From: Spirochaetales bacterium
GTDB lineage: Bacteria > Spirochaetota > Spirochaetia > Sphaerochaetales > Sphaerochaetaceae
Direction of reading: 5' to 3'
DNA: 64,000 nucleotides
Assembly (NCBI GenBank): GCA_018433865.1
Contig: JAHDQJ010000006.1
Coordinates: 248,001 to 312,000, forward strand
This document shows positions 43,868 to 51,592 of the stretch, piece after piece. Positions within the stretch are counted from its first letter, which is position 1; every line of letters starts with the position of its first letter. The notes under the pieces are model-generated. The model did not search any database and had not been told where the DNA came from. It worked only from the letters and a program-made list of their open reading frames with translations. The position numbers were made by a program, and so were the translations under genes.

Positions 43868-45403
43868 ATGGATGACCGGCTCGGACAGATGAGGAATCGC
43901 TCGCAGGAAGGCGGGGGCGAAGAACGCGTGGCGGCACAGCATGCGAAGGGCAAGCTGACCGCGCGGGAACGGATCGCGATGCTGGCGGATCCCGGATCAT
44001 TCATCGAGTACAACCCGTACATGACCAGCCGTGCCGTCGAGTTCGGCATGGAAAGGCACCGCCTGCCGGGCGACGGAGTCGTCACGGGAACCGTGCTGGT
44101 GGACGGCCGCCAGGTCTGGGTCTCCTCCCAGGACTTCACGGTGCTGGGGGGTTCGCTCGGCGAGCAGCAGGCCGAGAAGATCGCCCGCGTGCAGGAGCTT
44201 GCGTTGCAGACCGGATGTCCGTTCATCCAGATCAACGACTCGGGCGGAGCGCGCATCCAGGAGGGAGTGTACTCCCTCGACGGGTACGGGAAGATCTTCC
44301 GGAACAACATCCTCGCTTCGGGTGTCATCCCGCAGATCTCCCTGATCCTCGGTCCCTGCGCGGGTGGGGCGGCCTACTCGCCTGCGATCACCGATTTCGT
44401 GTACATGGTCGACGGTGTCAGCCAGATGTACATCACCGGACCCGATGTCATCAAGGCCGTCACGGGGGAGGACGTCACCCACGAGGACCTGGGGGGTGCG
44501 TCAGCGCATGCGCGCAAAAGCGGGAACGCCCATTTCCACCTCGCCGACGAGGCAAGCGTGTTCGCGCACGTGAGGCGGCTGCTCGCATACCTGCCAGCCA
44601 ACAACAGGCAGCCGGCGCCTGTGGAGGACACGGGGGCGGGTACACCGCAACCGACCGGGAAGATCGGGGAGATCCTCTCCGGGAGGGCGACGAAGGCCTA
44701 TGACATGCATGATGTCATCGACGAGCTGTTCGACGCCGGTTCCTTCCTGGAGGTCCACAAGGAATATGCGCCGAGCATCCTGGTCGGGTTCGCCCGGCTG
44801 GAAGGCCGGCCGGTGGGAATCATCGCGAACCAGCCCAAGTTCCTCTCGGGCACCCTGGACATCAACTCGTCCGACAAGGGTGCGCGGTTCGTCCGGTTCT
44901 GCGATGCGTTCAACATCCCCGTCATCTCCCTGGTGGACGTCCCGGGCTACATGCCTGGCACCAACCAGGAGTGGAACGGGATCATCCGGCACGGGGCGAA
45001 GCTGCTGTACGCGATCGGGGAGGCGACCGTACCGAAGATCGCCCTGATCGTCCGCAAGGCTTACGGGGGTGCATACATCGCCATGTCCTCGCGCACGCTG
45101 GGGTACGACCGTGTCCTGTCCTTCCCCACGGCTGAGGTCGCCGTGATGGGGGCGGAGGGGGCGGCGAACATCATCTTCCGCAAGGAGATCGCCGGTGCCT
45201 CCGATCCCGTGGCGGTGCGAGGCCAGAAGATCGAGGAGTTCCGGGAGAACTCGATGAACCCCTTCGTCTCGGCCGCCGGGGGTATGGTCGACGATGTCAT
45301 CGCGCCCGGCGAGGCGAGGCAGGCGCTGTTCAGGTCGCTCGAGTCGCTTTCGGGCAAGCGGGAGTCCCGCCCCCAGAAGAAACACGGGAACATCCCCCTG
45401 TGA
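43868..45403 (+). CDS. mmdA: Acyl-CoA carboxyltransferase, methylmalonyl-CoA decarboxylase alpha / propionyl-CoA carboxylase beta-like
   Basis: This 511-residue two-domain crotonase-fold carboxyltransferase has the family segments GKLTARERI, INDSGGARIQEGV, LGPCAGGAAYSPAITDF, FIRFCD-like VRFCDAFNIPVISLVDVPG and RKAYGGAYIAMSS. It moves or removes the carboxyl of a malonyl- or methylmalonyl-type CoA ester. A small membrane protein follows at once, as in the sodium-pumping decarboxylases, but no biotin carrier or beta subunit is in this window. The gene shares the very GC-rich codon use of the aldehyde dehydrogenase before it. Confidence 0.9.
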   Translation: MDDRLGQMRNRSQEGGGEERVAAQHAKGKLTARERIAMLADPGSFIEYNPYMTSRAVEFGMERHRLPGDGVVTGTVLVDGRQVWVSSQDFTVLGGSLGEQQAEKIARVQELALQTGCPFIQINDSGGARIQEGVYSLDGYGKIFRNNILASGVIPQISLILGPCAGGAAYSPAITDFVYMVDGVSQMYITGPDVIKAVTGEDVTHEDLGGASAHARKSGNAHFHLADEASVFAHVRRLLAYLPANNRQPAPVEDTGAGTPQPTGKIGEILSGRATKAYDMHDVIDELFDAGSFLEVHKEYAPSILVGFARLEGRPVGIIANQPKFLSGTLDINSSDKGARFVRFCDAFNIPVISLVDVPGYMPGTNQEWNGIIRHGAKLLYAIGEATVPKIALIVRKAYGGAYIAMSSRTLGYDRVLSFPTAEVAVMGAEGAANIIFRKEIAGASDPVAVRGQKIEEFRENSMNPFVSAAGGMVDDVIAPGEARQALFRSLESLSGKRESRPQKKHGNIPL

Positions 45404-45636
45404 TGTGGTATCTTGTCGGTCTCGCCGTGATTGTCGCCATCGTGGTGATATGCACGGCCACCAAGCGCAAGGGAAATACCGCTCCGTGCGAAACCATCGG
45501 AACGGGTGCTTCCCCTGATGATCCTTGGCTATGTTCGCGTGCGCCGGATGTCGGGGATGATACCCAGCTGTTGCCAGAGGACGATGCTGATGAAATGCTG
45601 TTGCCTTGGAAGGAGAGTCGGCCATGGATACAATGA
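45403..45636 (+). CDS. Small membrane protein, possible decarboxylase gamma (OadG-like) subunit
   Basis: This 77-residue protein has one N-terminal helix (MWYLVGLAVIVAIVVICTATKR) and an acidic tail. The ATG overlaps the carboxyltransferase stop by one base. The position after MmdA and the layout match the gamma subunit that anchors sodium-pumping decarboxylases, although the proline/alanine-rich tail of true OadG is not seen. Call by context only. Confidence 0.55.
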   Translation: MWYLVGLAVIVAIVVICTATKRKGNTAPCETIGTGASPDDPWLCSRAPDVGDDTQLLPEDDADEMLLPWKESRPWIQ

Positions 45637-46430
45637 AGAGCATACGGTTCGGCATGCCTACGCCGATGGAGTGCAAGAGTCACGATGCATTGTTGGCGTT
45701 CTGTGTCGAGACCGGATTCGATTTCATCGAGCTGAACACCAACTTTCCCCTCTACACCCGGGAAGCCATGATCTCCCGTCGTCTCTTGTCGCGATTGGCA
45801 GCTGAGGGAATCGGCTACTCGATCCACCTTCCTGAAGTCCTGGATCTCGGTTCGCTGCAATCCGAGTTCCGTGATGCGGCTCTTTCGATGATCGCTTCAT
45901 TGGTTTCGGAGGTGGAGGAGGGAACCCGCTTCGTCTGCCACATGAACAGCGGCATCAAGGTATCGTTGCCACAAGGAGGAGTGCACATCTACGAACGGTA
46001 TGAGCATGAGTATCTCGATTCCCTGGAGACGATATTCGGTGCCTTGGACATGGTCCTTGCTGACAGCGGCTGCAAGCTTTGCATGGAAAACCTGGGGAAC
46101 TTCAATCTTCCGTTCATCCAAAAGGGATTGCAGATGCTCCTTTCCTCGGAACATATCGGGCTCACATGGGACTTCGGTCACGATACGACGGCAAAGCTCG
46201 TCGACTCGCCGTTCTTCGAGCAGCACTCGGGCAAGGTGTTCGAAATTCATCTGCACGACTCGAAAGACGGTTCCGATCATCGTGCCCTGTACACCGGTAA
46301 CACGAACATCGACAAGGCGCTCACCTTGGCACGTGGTCAGGACATCCCCGTGGTCGTCGAGGTGAAAACCTTGGATGGATTACGCTCCAGTTACAGGTCT
46401 TTGCAGGAACGCGGATTCATTCGATCCTGA
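45624..46430 (+). CDS. Sugar phosphate isomerase/epimerase-like TIM-barrel protein
   Basis: This 268-residue xylose-isomerase-like TIM-barrel protein shows FDFIELNTNFPLYT, YSIHLPEVLDLG, RFVCHMNSGI, KLCMENLGNFNLP, IGLTWDFGHD, FEIHLHDSKDG and VVVEVKTLDG, with metal-binding Glu/Asp/His at the strand ends. AAGGAG lies 8 bp before the ATG, within the preceding gene's last codons. It ends one base before the convergent GntR gene. Likely an isomerase for an intermediate of the regulon. Confidence 0.85.
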   Translation: MDTMKSIRFGMPTPMECKSHDALLAFCVETGFDFIELNTNFPLYTREAMISRRLLSRLAAEGIGYSIHLPEVLDLGSLQSEFRDAALSMIASLVSEVEEGTRFVCHMNSGIKVSLPQGGVHIYERYEHEYLDSLETIFGALDMVLADSGCKLCMENLGNFNLPFIQKGLQMLLSSEHIGLTWDFGHDTTAKLVDSPFFEQHSGKVFEIHLHDSKDGSDHRALYTGNTNIDKALTLARGQDIPVVVEVKTLDGLRSSYRSLQERGFIRS

Positions 46431-46431
46431 G

Positions 46432-47136
46432 CTATTTTGACTTTGCCTGCTTCTTCTCTTCCGCTTCCTGGGCCTCGAGGTTCTTCATCAATCCCTTGAA
46501 GCTGTTCAGGATGTGGTCGCGCATCACCTGTTCGGCCTTGTCCGGATCTCCGCTGCGCAAAGAATCGATGATCAAGGTATGGCGTTGTGCGATGCCGATG
46601 TGGTCCATGCTCGTCAAGGTTCCGCTGGTGTGGGACCAGGAGGCGAAACGCAGATTCCTCGATAGACGTGCGATCAGTTTGTTTCCTGATGCCTTGATGA
46701 TCGTATCATGGAACTGATTGTTGTATGAGGTCCGGTTGACGATATCTCCGCTCTTCGCCGCCTCAAGCATGTACCCGAGGACCTCTTCCAGCTTCTTGAT
46801 TTCCTCTTCCGTGATGCGCTCGGCAGCCAGGCGGGCAGCCAGGGACTCAAGCGCAGCCCGTACAAGGAAGACTTCGCTGAGGTCATCCGTGGTGAAGGAC
46901 CGGACCGTAATGCCTTTGTAGGGCTCGAAATCGAGCAGTTCCATCTCCACCAAGCTTTTGATAGCCTCGCGGACGGGCGCCTGACTCACATTGAATTCCC
47001 TCGCGATGGCGCTCTCCACCAAGCGGTCTCCCGCCTTGTATTTCTTATGGAGCAAGTCCTCCATCAACTGTTCCTTGATTTGTTCACTCAAGACTTTCTT
47101 AATAAACCCAGGCCTGCTGTTTCCAACTTTTGTCAT
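46432..47136 (-). CDS. FCD-type GntR transcriptional regulator, probable master regulator
   Basis: This 234-residue regulator has the GntR winged helix (about 25-85; KAGDRLVESAIAREFNVSQA, VREAIKSLVEMELLDFEPYK) and the FCD effector domain (about 95-215; VFLVRAALESLAARLAAERI, NNQFHDTIIKASGN, RHTLIIDSLRSGDP, VMRDHI), whose Asp and His residues bind a metal and carboxylate ligand. It is the only regulator encoded within the 39-62 kb catabolic block, so I infer it binds the repeated TATCGATAATCGATA sites. A palindrome over its own -10 box suggests autoregulation. Confidence 0.9.
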   Translation of the reverse strand: MTKVGNSRPGFIKKVLSEQIKEQLMEDLLHKKYKAGDRLVESAIAREFNVSQAPVREAIKSLVEMELLDFEPYKGITVRSFTTDDLSEVFLVRAALESLAARLAAERITEEEIKKLEEVLGYMLEAAKSGDIVNRTSYNNQFHDTIIKASGNKLIARLSRNLRFASWSHTSGTLTSMDHIGIAQRHTLIIDSLRSGDPDKAEQVMRDHILNSFKGLMKNLEAQEAEEKKQAKSK

Positions 47137-47174
47137 TTTCGATTCCTATGATTATCACTAGACTTCTTATGTTG

Positions 47175-47210
47175 CAGTAATAGATTACTGTACCGAAATT
47201 GTCATGTCAA
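47175..47210 (-). promoter_or_regulatory. Promoter and palindromic site of the GntR gene
   Basis: Read on the minus strand: TTGACA (47210-47205), 17 bp, TAATCT (47187-47182). The palindrome CAGTAAT-AG-ATTACTG (47175-47190) covers the -10 box. Confidence 0.75.
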
Positions 47211-47225
47211 CAAGATATTTTACAT

Positions 47226-47284
47226 GCTCGATAATAGATTTTCTATTAATTATCTTGTATTTTCGAGAGTTCTCCCTATATAAT
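47226..47284 (+). promoter_or_regulatory. Promoter of the MBL-fold hydrolase gene with a degenerate operator
   Basis: TTGTAT (47255-47260), 18 bp, TATAAT (47279-47284). A weaker version of the operator (CTCGATAATAGATT, about 47227-47240) lies upstream of the -35 box, and AATAGA-TTT-TCTATT is a further inverted repeat here. The site could serve both this gene and the divergent GntR gene. Confidence 0.6.
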
Positions 47285-47450
47285 AGCATATCATGACCGA
47301 CAGTGTGCTTGCATCATCGGAAAAGTTATCCGATTATTCCAGCCGATTGCAGCGGGATGTTTTTACAGTGGGTCGGTTTCCTAGCTACCAAACCAGGTTG
47401 CAGCGCACCTGATAACAACCAGAGGGAAGAAGCCCTCGCAGGAGGACTGA

Positions 47451-48329
47451 ATGGAACAGATTTCCAAGAATGTATTCGTAGAGACCAAGGTGCGGGGCTG
47501 CAATCCCGCTTTCGTGATCACCAGCGATGGTGTCGTGGTGATCGATACGCCTCAGTTGCCCACCAGGGCTGTCGAGATGTATCAGTTGGCCAAGTCTTAT
47601 GGGCCGATCAGGTATCTCATCAATACCGAGCAGCACGTCGACCACATCTTCGGCAACTATTATTTCGATGAGGTCGAGCACATCATCAGCCACCGGGCGA
47701 CGTTCGACAACTTCATGACCGTCTATCCGCAGATCAACCCGTACCTCTATGCAAAGGAGGCGATCCCCACCGATGATCCGGAAGGCGCGTCGATCTTCCC
47801 CGATGAGAAGACCTATTTTTCCAAACCCAACAAGCCGGACATCATCATCGACGGTGACATGGAGTTCAAGGTGGGAGACCACACGTTCCAGCTTCTGTGG
47901 ACCCCCGGTCACACTCCGGGCCAGCTGGCCGTAGTCGTTCCCGAGGAGCGCATGATGTTCGTCGGCGATACGATTTTCAACGGGTGCCAGACATGGCTCT
48001 ACACGTCGAACGTCGAGCAGTGGATCCGTTCCCTCGATCGTCTGCTTGAGGTGGATGTCGATATCGTCATTCCCGGACACGGACCGGTGTGCACCAAGCA
48101 GGAACTCTATGTCCAGCGTGCATTCTTGCTCGAGTGGGTCACCCAGATCGCCGTGGCGGTAGGGAAGGGCTGGTCCAAGGAAGAGTGTCTCGCGAAGCTT
48201 GGGTTCGCCGACCGTTTCCCCGTGGACATCGGTCAGGAATACATGCTCAATGACGTGACCGTGAACAACATCAACGCCCTGTATGACCAGCTGACCGTGA
48301 AGATGCCGGTCATGCCGAGAAAGAAGTGA
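47451..48329 (+). CDS. Metallo-beta-lactamase-fold hydrolase with altered metal motif
   Basis: This 292-residue MBL-fold protein has VVVIDTPQLPTRA, the metal motif TEQHVDHIFGN, LWTPGHTPGQLAV, FVGDTIF and VIPGHGPV. In the first motif the usual H-x-H-x-D-H reads E-Q-H-V-D-H, so a glutamate replaces the first histidine while the other ligands are kept. AGGAGG precedes the ATG. An SDR gene follows after 10 bp. A hydrolytic (lactone, thioester or ring-opening) role in the pathway is likely, with the precise reaction unknown. Confidence 0.87.
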   Translation: MEQISKNVFVETKVRGCNPAFVITSDGVVVIDTPQLPTRAVEMYQLAKSYGPIRYLINTEQHVDHIFGNYYFDEVEHIISHRATFDNFMTVYPQINPYLYAKEAIPTDDPEGASIFPDEKTYFSKPNKPDIIIDGDMEFKVGDHTFQLLWTPGHTPGQLAVVVPEERMMFVGDTIFNGCQTWLYTSNVEQWIRSLDRLLEVDVDIVIPGHGPVCTKQELYVQRAFLLEWVTQIAVAVGKGWSKEECLAKLGFADRFPVDIGQEYMLNDVTVNNINALYDQLTVKMPVMPRKK

Positions 48330-48339
48330 GGTTGCGAGG

Positions 48340-49131
48340 ATGGAACAGACATTGAGACAGTATACCGATCTCTTCTCCCTGAAGGGAAAGAAAGCCCTCG
48401 TCGCCGGTGGTGCCGGAGGCATCGGGACGGCGATCAGCGAAGCCCTGTGTGCTGCAGGCGCTACCGTCTACCTGAGCGCACGCGACATGGCCAAGGCGGA
48501 GAAGGCTGCCCAGGAGATTCGCAAGAAGGGTGGGGATGCGCATGCCGCAGTACTTGCTGTCGATGAGATTCCTGCCATGCAGGAGCAGGTGGCTGCCATC
48601 TGCAGGCAAGCGGACGGCATCGACATTGTCGTAAATAGTGTCGGCATGCACGTCGAGACCGCCGCCGAGGAGTACAAGGAAGCCGATTGGGACAAAGTCA
48701 TCGACGTGAATCTCAAGGCGGCATTCTATCTCTCCCAGGCGATAGCGAAGGATCAGTTGGCTCGCAAAATCAAGGGCAAGCACATCCATATCTCGTCGGT
48801 GAGAAGCATTCTCGCCCTCAGGCGGGGATACATCAGCTACTGTGCCAGCCGCGGCGGGATGAACATGATGATCAAGCAACTTGCCACCGAGTGGGGCAAG
48901 TATGGGATCACCGTCAACGGGATCGGCCCGACGTTCACCCGCACTTCGCTGGTAGCCGAGTACCTCGAGGATCCTGCATTCTACGAACCGTTGGTCGCCC
49001 GCATTCCCCTCGGACGGGTGTGCGAGCCTTCCGATGTCGCGGCATTGGCGATGTACCTTGCCAGTCCCGCCAGTGATTTCGTCACCGGTCAGATCGTGTT
49101 CGTGGACGGGGGGATCACCGCCTGTCAATGA
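48340..49131 (+). CDS. Short-chain dehydrogenase/reductase with Lys-to-Arg change
   Basis: This 263-residue classical SDR resembles gluconate 5-dehydrogenase: cofactor motif VAGGAGGIGTAISEAL, VNSVGMHVE, HISSVRS, C-terminal VTGQIVFVDGGI. The catalytic Y-x-x-x-K reads YCASR (in GYISYCASRGG), so arginine stands in place of the lysine. That could alter activity or specificity. It follows the MBL-fold gene closely, forming a two-gene unit ended by a terminator. Confidence 0.88.
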   Translation: MEQTLRQYTDLFSLKGKKALVAGGAGGIGTAISEALCAAGATVYLSARDMAKAEKAAQEIRKKGGDAHAAVLAVDEIPAMQEQVAAICRQADGIDIVVNSVGMHVETAAEEYKEADWDKVIDVNLKAAFYLSQAIAKDQLARKIKGKHIHISSVRSILALRRGYISYCASRGGMNMMIKQLATEWGKYGITVNGIGPTFTRTSLVAEYLEDPAFYEPLVARIPLGRVCEPSDVAALAMYLASPASDFVTGQIVFVDGGITACQ

Positions 49132-49153
49132 TATGGGATGTTTCGACCGGAAG

Positions 49154-49186
49154 TCCCCTTTTCCCTCGCGGGTAAGGGGATTTTCC
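49154..49186 (+). terminator. Intrinsic terminator after the SDR gene
   Basis: TCCCCTT pairs with AAGGGGA, with an inner CCC/GGG around TCGC, followed by TTTTCC. Confidence 0.75.
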
Positions 49187-49216
49187 ATATTTGCGTGTTT
49201 TTTCGATACTTTTTTC

Positions 49217-49272
49217 TTGACAAGTGGAAACACATCGACAATGATGTACTTATAGATTATCGAGAATGGATA
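49217..49272 (+). promoter_or_regulatory. Promoter and operator before the DUF1097 gene
   Basis: TTGACA (49217-49222), 17 bp, weak -10 AATGAT (49240-49245), then the operator variant TATCGAGAATGGATA at 49258-49272. Confidence 0.65.
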
Positions 49273-49496
49273 ATAGATTTTACAATGCCTTGGAATGTGC
49301 TTGGCACAATCATTCTGCTTGGGCAGGAAGGAGGGTGCTTGGGGGAGAGGATGCACTGGTTTGCCCGTGTGGGCAACGCAGGGCTGGCATGTGCGGATGC
49401 ACCTGCCAGGAATATTGAGAACAAGACGGAATCGGACCGCCTGCCGGACGACCGTCATGATCACGGAATTCGTGTGAGATAGAAAAGGAGTTTTGT
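49273..49496 (+). promoter_or_regulatory. Long structured leader of the DUF1097 gene
   Basis: About 220 nt lie between the operator and the start codon with no credible gene. It contains TTGCCC-GTGT-GGGCAA, a perfect hairpin (about 49367), followed by G/C-rich potential stems (AGGGCTGGCATGTGCGG, CGCCTGCCGGACGACCG). I do not recognise a known riboswitch. It could be a structured regulatory RNA or simply untranslated leader. Confidence 0.35.
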
Positions 49497-50030
49497 ATGG
49501 CAAAAAAGAACACCATCCCGTTTTGGCTCGCGGTTGCAATCACTGCTATCGTTTTCCTTCCCTTGACCATGTTCTTGGGCAAGTACAACATCCCGTTGTG
49601 GGTATCGTTCATCGTGTGGGCAGAGTTCTTCGCATTCGGCGCCAATGTCAAGGACGCCGGCAAGCTGATCCTTCCTGCGTTCCCCGCCGGAGCGATCATC
49701 TGCGGTCTCGGCTGGTCACTCTCATTCGCACTGCAACCGATACTCCCCGCAACCGGTGGTCTCTGGGCATACTGGATCGGCTTCGGTCTCTTCGTGGCGA
49801 TCCTCGTGAAGATCATGGACTTCGTCCCTGTCTTCCAGAAGGGTTCGTTGGCCTACTTCAACGGCATGACCATGTGTATCGCAGTCCTGTTCACCGGTTC
49901 GTTCCCCCCGCTCACCGAGAGTGCCGTGCTCTCTCCGCTGGTAGCGGCTCTCTGGACGATCATCGCCGGTCTGTTCGGTCTTTTCCTCGGCTGGTTCAAC
50001 ATGGCCATCACGTTCCCGCGCGAGGCATGA
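49497..50030 (+). CDS. DUF1097-family membrane protein
   Basis: This 177-residue protein has about five hydrophobic segments (FWLAVAITAIVFLPLTMF, SFIVWAEFFAFGANVKDAG, ILPAFPAGAIICGLGWSL, AALWTIIAGLFGLFLGWFN). It matches the small DUF1097 inner-membrane family. AAAAGGAG precedes the ATG. It has its own operator-bearing promoter and long leader. It is the only transporter-like gene in the 39-62 kb block, so it may take part in uptake of the substrate; that is inference. Confidence 0.82.
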   Translation: MAKKNTIPFWLAVAITAIVFLPLTMFLGKYNIPLWVSFIVWAEFFAFGANVKDAGKLILPAFPAGAIICGLGWSLSFALQPILPATGGLWAYWIGFGLFVAILVKIMDFVPVFQKGSLAYFNGMTMCIAVLFTGSFPPLTESAVLSPLVAALWTIIAGLFGLFLGWFNMAITFPREA

Positions 50031-50061
50031 CAAGAACTGTACCGAGTTAAATTCTTTATAC

Positions 50062-50116
50062 TTGACAACAGTGCCGAGCTACTATAGGATTGAGAGGAGA
50101 TTATCGATAATCGATA
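50062..50116 (+). promoter_or_regulatory. Promoter and canonical TATCGATAATCGATA operator
   Basis: TTGACA (50062-50067), 17 bp, TAGGAT (50085-50090), then a full operator TATCGATAATCGATA at 50102-50116 flanked by GGAGAT and GTCTCC arms. It drives the cupin-lactonase-alcohol dehydrogenase genes. Confidence 0.8.
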
Positions 50117-50146
50117 GTCTCCTCTTCAGTTTTCCAGGAGGCTGCC

Positions 50147-50545
50147 ATGAAAATCATTCACGAAACCGACGTCGTCGAGACAGCCGTTCCGGGTCGTTTC
50201 TTGCGCTGGATAGCCAAGGATGGAGTCGGTCTCGACCCCGAGTTCTGTTCCTGTTGCGTCATGCGTGTCGAACCGGGCAGCACGGTCTCCCCGGCACACT
50301 GCCATCCGGACGGTGAGGAGCTCATCTACATCATCGAAGGGGAAGGAAAGGTCTACGTCGACGGCATCATCAAGCCGATGCGTGCAGGAACCGCTGTGCT
50401 CTTCGAGAGAGGTTCCAAGCATATGGTGCGCAACAGCGGCAAGGAACCGATGAAAGTCATCTGCTTCTTCGCGCCGAAGACCAGCCTGGAACAATATGAG
50501 TTCCACCCCGAAATCAATTTTGATGATGGAGTAGAGCAATGCTGA
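50147..50545 (+). CDS. Cupin-domain protein
   Basis: This 132-residue single-domain cupin has motif 1 HCHPDGEELIYIIEGEGKV (the histidine-glutamate metal site) and motif 2 GTAVLFERGSKHMVRNSG. A CSCC cluster lies just before motif 1. CAGGAGG precedes the ATG. It overlaps the lactonase gene by 7 bp. Role may be a small-molecule isomerase or oxygen-independent accessory protein of the pathway. Confidence 0.85.
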   Translation: MKIIHETDVVETAVPGRFLRWIAKDGVGLDPEFCSCCVMRVEPGSTVSPAHCHPDGEELIYIIEGEGKVYVDGIIKPMRAGTAVLFERGSKHMVRNSGKEPMKVICFFAPKTSLEQYEFHPEINFDDGVEQC

Positions 50546-51588
50546 AGAACAATCCGTTGAAAGACTTCTTTCTCGAGCCCGACATGATCAGGACGATCGG
50601 GCATGACTTGCAGCGTCCCGAGTGCATCCTCGCCGAGCGTGACGGGAGCCTGTGGTCCGCGGATGCCCGCGGAGGTGTCGTGCATATCCAGCCAGATGGT
50701 TCTCAGCAGATCATCACCCAGAAGCATGCGGCCGGATTCGAACACGCGGACGACAAGGTGAACCGTTTCTTCCAAGGGACCCTTCCCAACGGTCTCGCGT
50801 TCGCCCGTAACGGAGACATCCTGATCAGCAACTTCGGTACCGATTGCCTTGAGGTGATGAAGCGTACCGGTGAGACGAAGGTCCTGATGGACAATGTGGA
50901 TGGCAAGAAAATCGGCAAGGTGAATTTCGTCCTCCGTGATTCGAAGGACCGCTTGTGGATCACCGTGACCACCCGGCTCACCAGTTGGCTCGAGGCGCTC
51001 GTGCCCGACTTGGATGATGGATACATCATCCGTTATGACGAACGAGGAGCACACATTGTCGCCGAAGGGTTGCATTTCACCAATGAGGTGCGTTTCGACG
51101 CCAAGGAAGAGTTCCTGTATGCAGTCGAGACCACCGGCGGCAAGATCCTCCGGTTCCGGGTCGATGCGAACGGAGACCTGCATGATCGTGAGGTCTTCGG
51201 ACCTGAGAGTCTCGGGCCGGGAGCATATCCCGACGGGATCGCGTTCGACTCATACGGGAACCTCTGGGGAACCATGGTCTATTCCGACAAGTTGTTCGCC
51301 CTTACTCCCGACGGAGAGCTCAAGATCCTTCTGGACGAGGGTGATCATGACAAGGTGAAACAGCTCGACGATGCGTTCTTCGCGAAGCGGGTAACGAACG
51401 AGATACTATTTCAGACAGGACGGGGCATCGCTCCGTGGATGGCAAGCGTGACCTTCGGGGGACCCGATCTCTCGACGATCTACATCGGTTGCCTTCGCGG
51501 CACGAATATCCCCTATTTCAAAGCCCCGGTGGCGGGACTTCCCATGGTCCACTGGAACGATCGTCATGAACACACTACGTGGAGGTAG
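50539..51588 (+). CDS. SMP-30/gluconolactonase-like beta-propeller hydrolase
   Basis: This 349-residue six-bladed propeller has ECILAERDGSLWSADARGG, PNGLAFARNGDILISNFG, the metal-binding FTNEVRFDAKEEFLYAVET, and YPDGIAFDSYGNLWGTM. Family members open sugar lactones. Overlap with the cupin gene and the start of the dehydrogenase just after its stop indicate one operon. Consistent with oxidation of a sugar or cyclitol to a lactone by the alcohol dehydrogenase that follows. Confidence 0.88.
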   Translation: MLKNNPLKDFFLEPDMIRTIGHDLQRPECILAERDGSLWSADARGGVVHIQPDGSQQIITQKHAAGFEHADDKVNRFFQGTLPNGLAFARNGDILISNFGTDCLEVMKRTGETKVLMDNVDGKKIGKVNFVLRDSKDRLWITVTTRLTSWLEALVPDLDDGYIIRYDERGAHIVAEGLHFTNEVRFDAKEEFLYAVETTGGKILRFRVDANGDLHDREVFGPESLGPGAYPDGIAFDSYGNLWGTMVYSDKLFALTPDGELKILLDEGDHDKVKQLDDAFFAKRVTNEILFQTGRGIAPWMASVTFGGPDLSTIYIGCLRGTNIPYFKAPVAGLPMVHWNDRHEHTTWR

Positions 51589-51592
51589 CAAA

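Noticed and set aside
47451-49131. Phloroglucinol-type degradation (reductase plus cyclohydrolase)
   Set aside because: The MBL and SDR pairing is suggestive, but no triacetate-cleaving or other specific enzyme of that pathway is present, and the remaining genes point to sugar-like chemistry.
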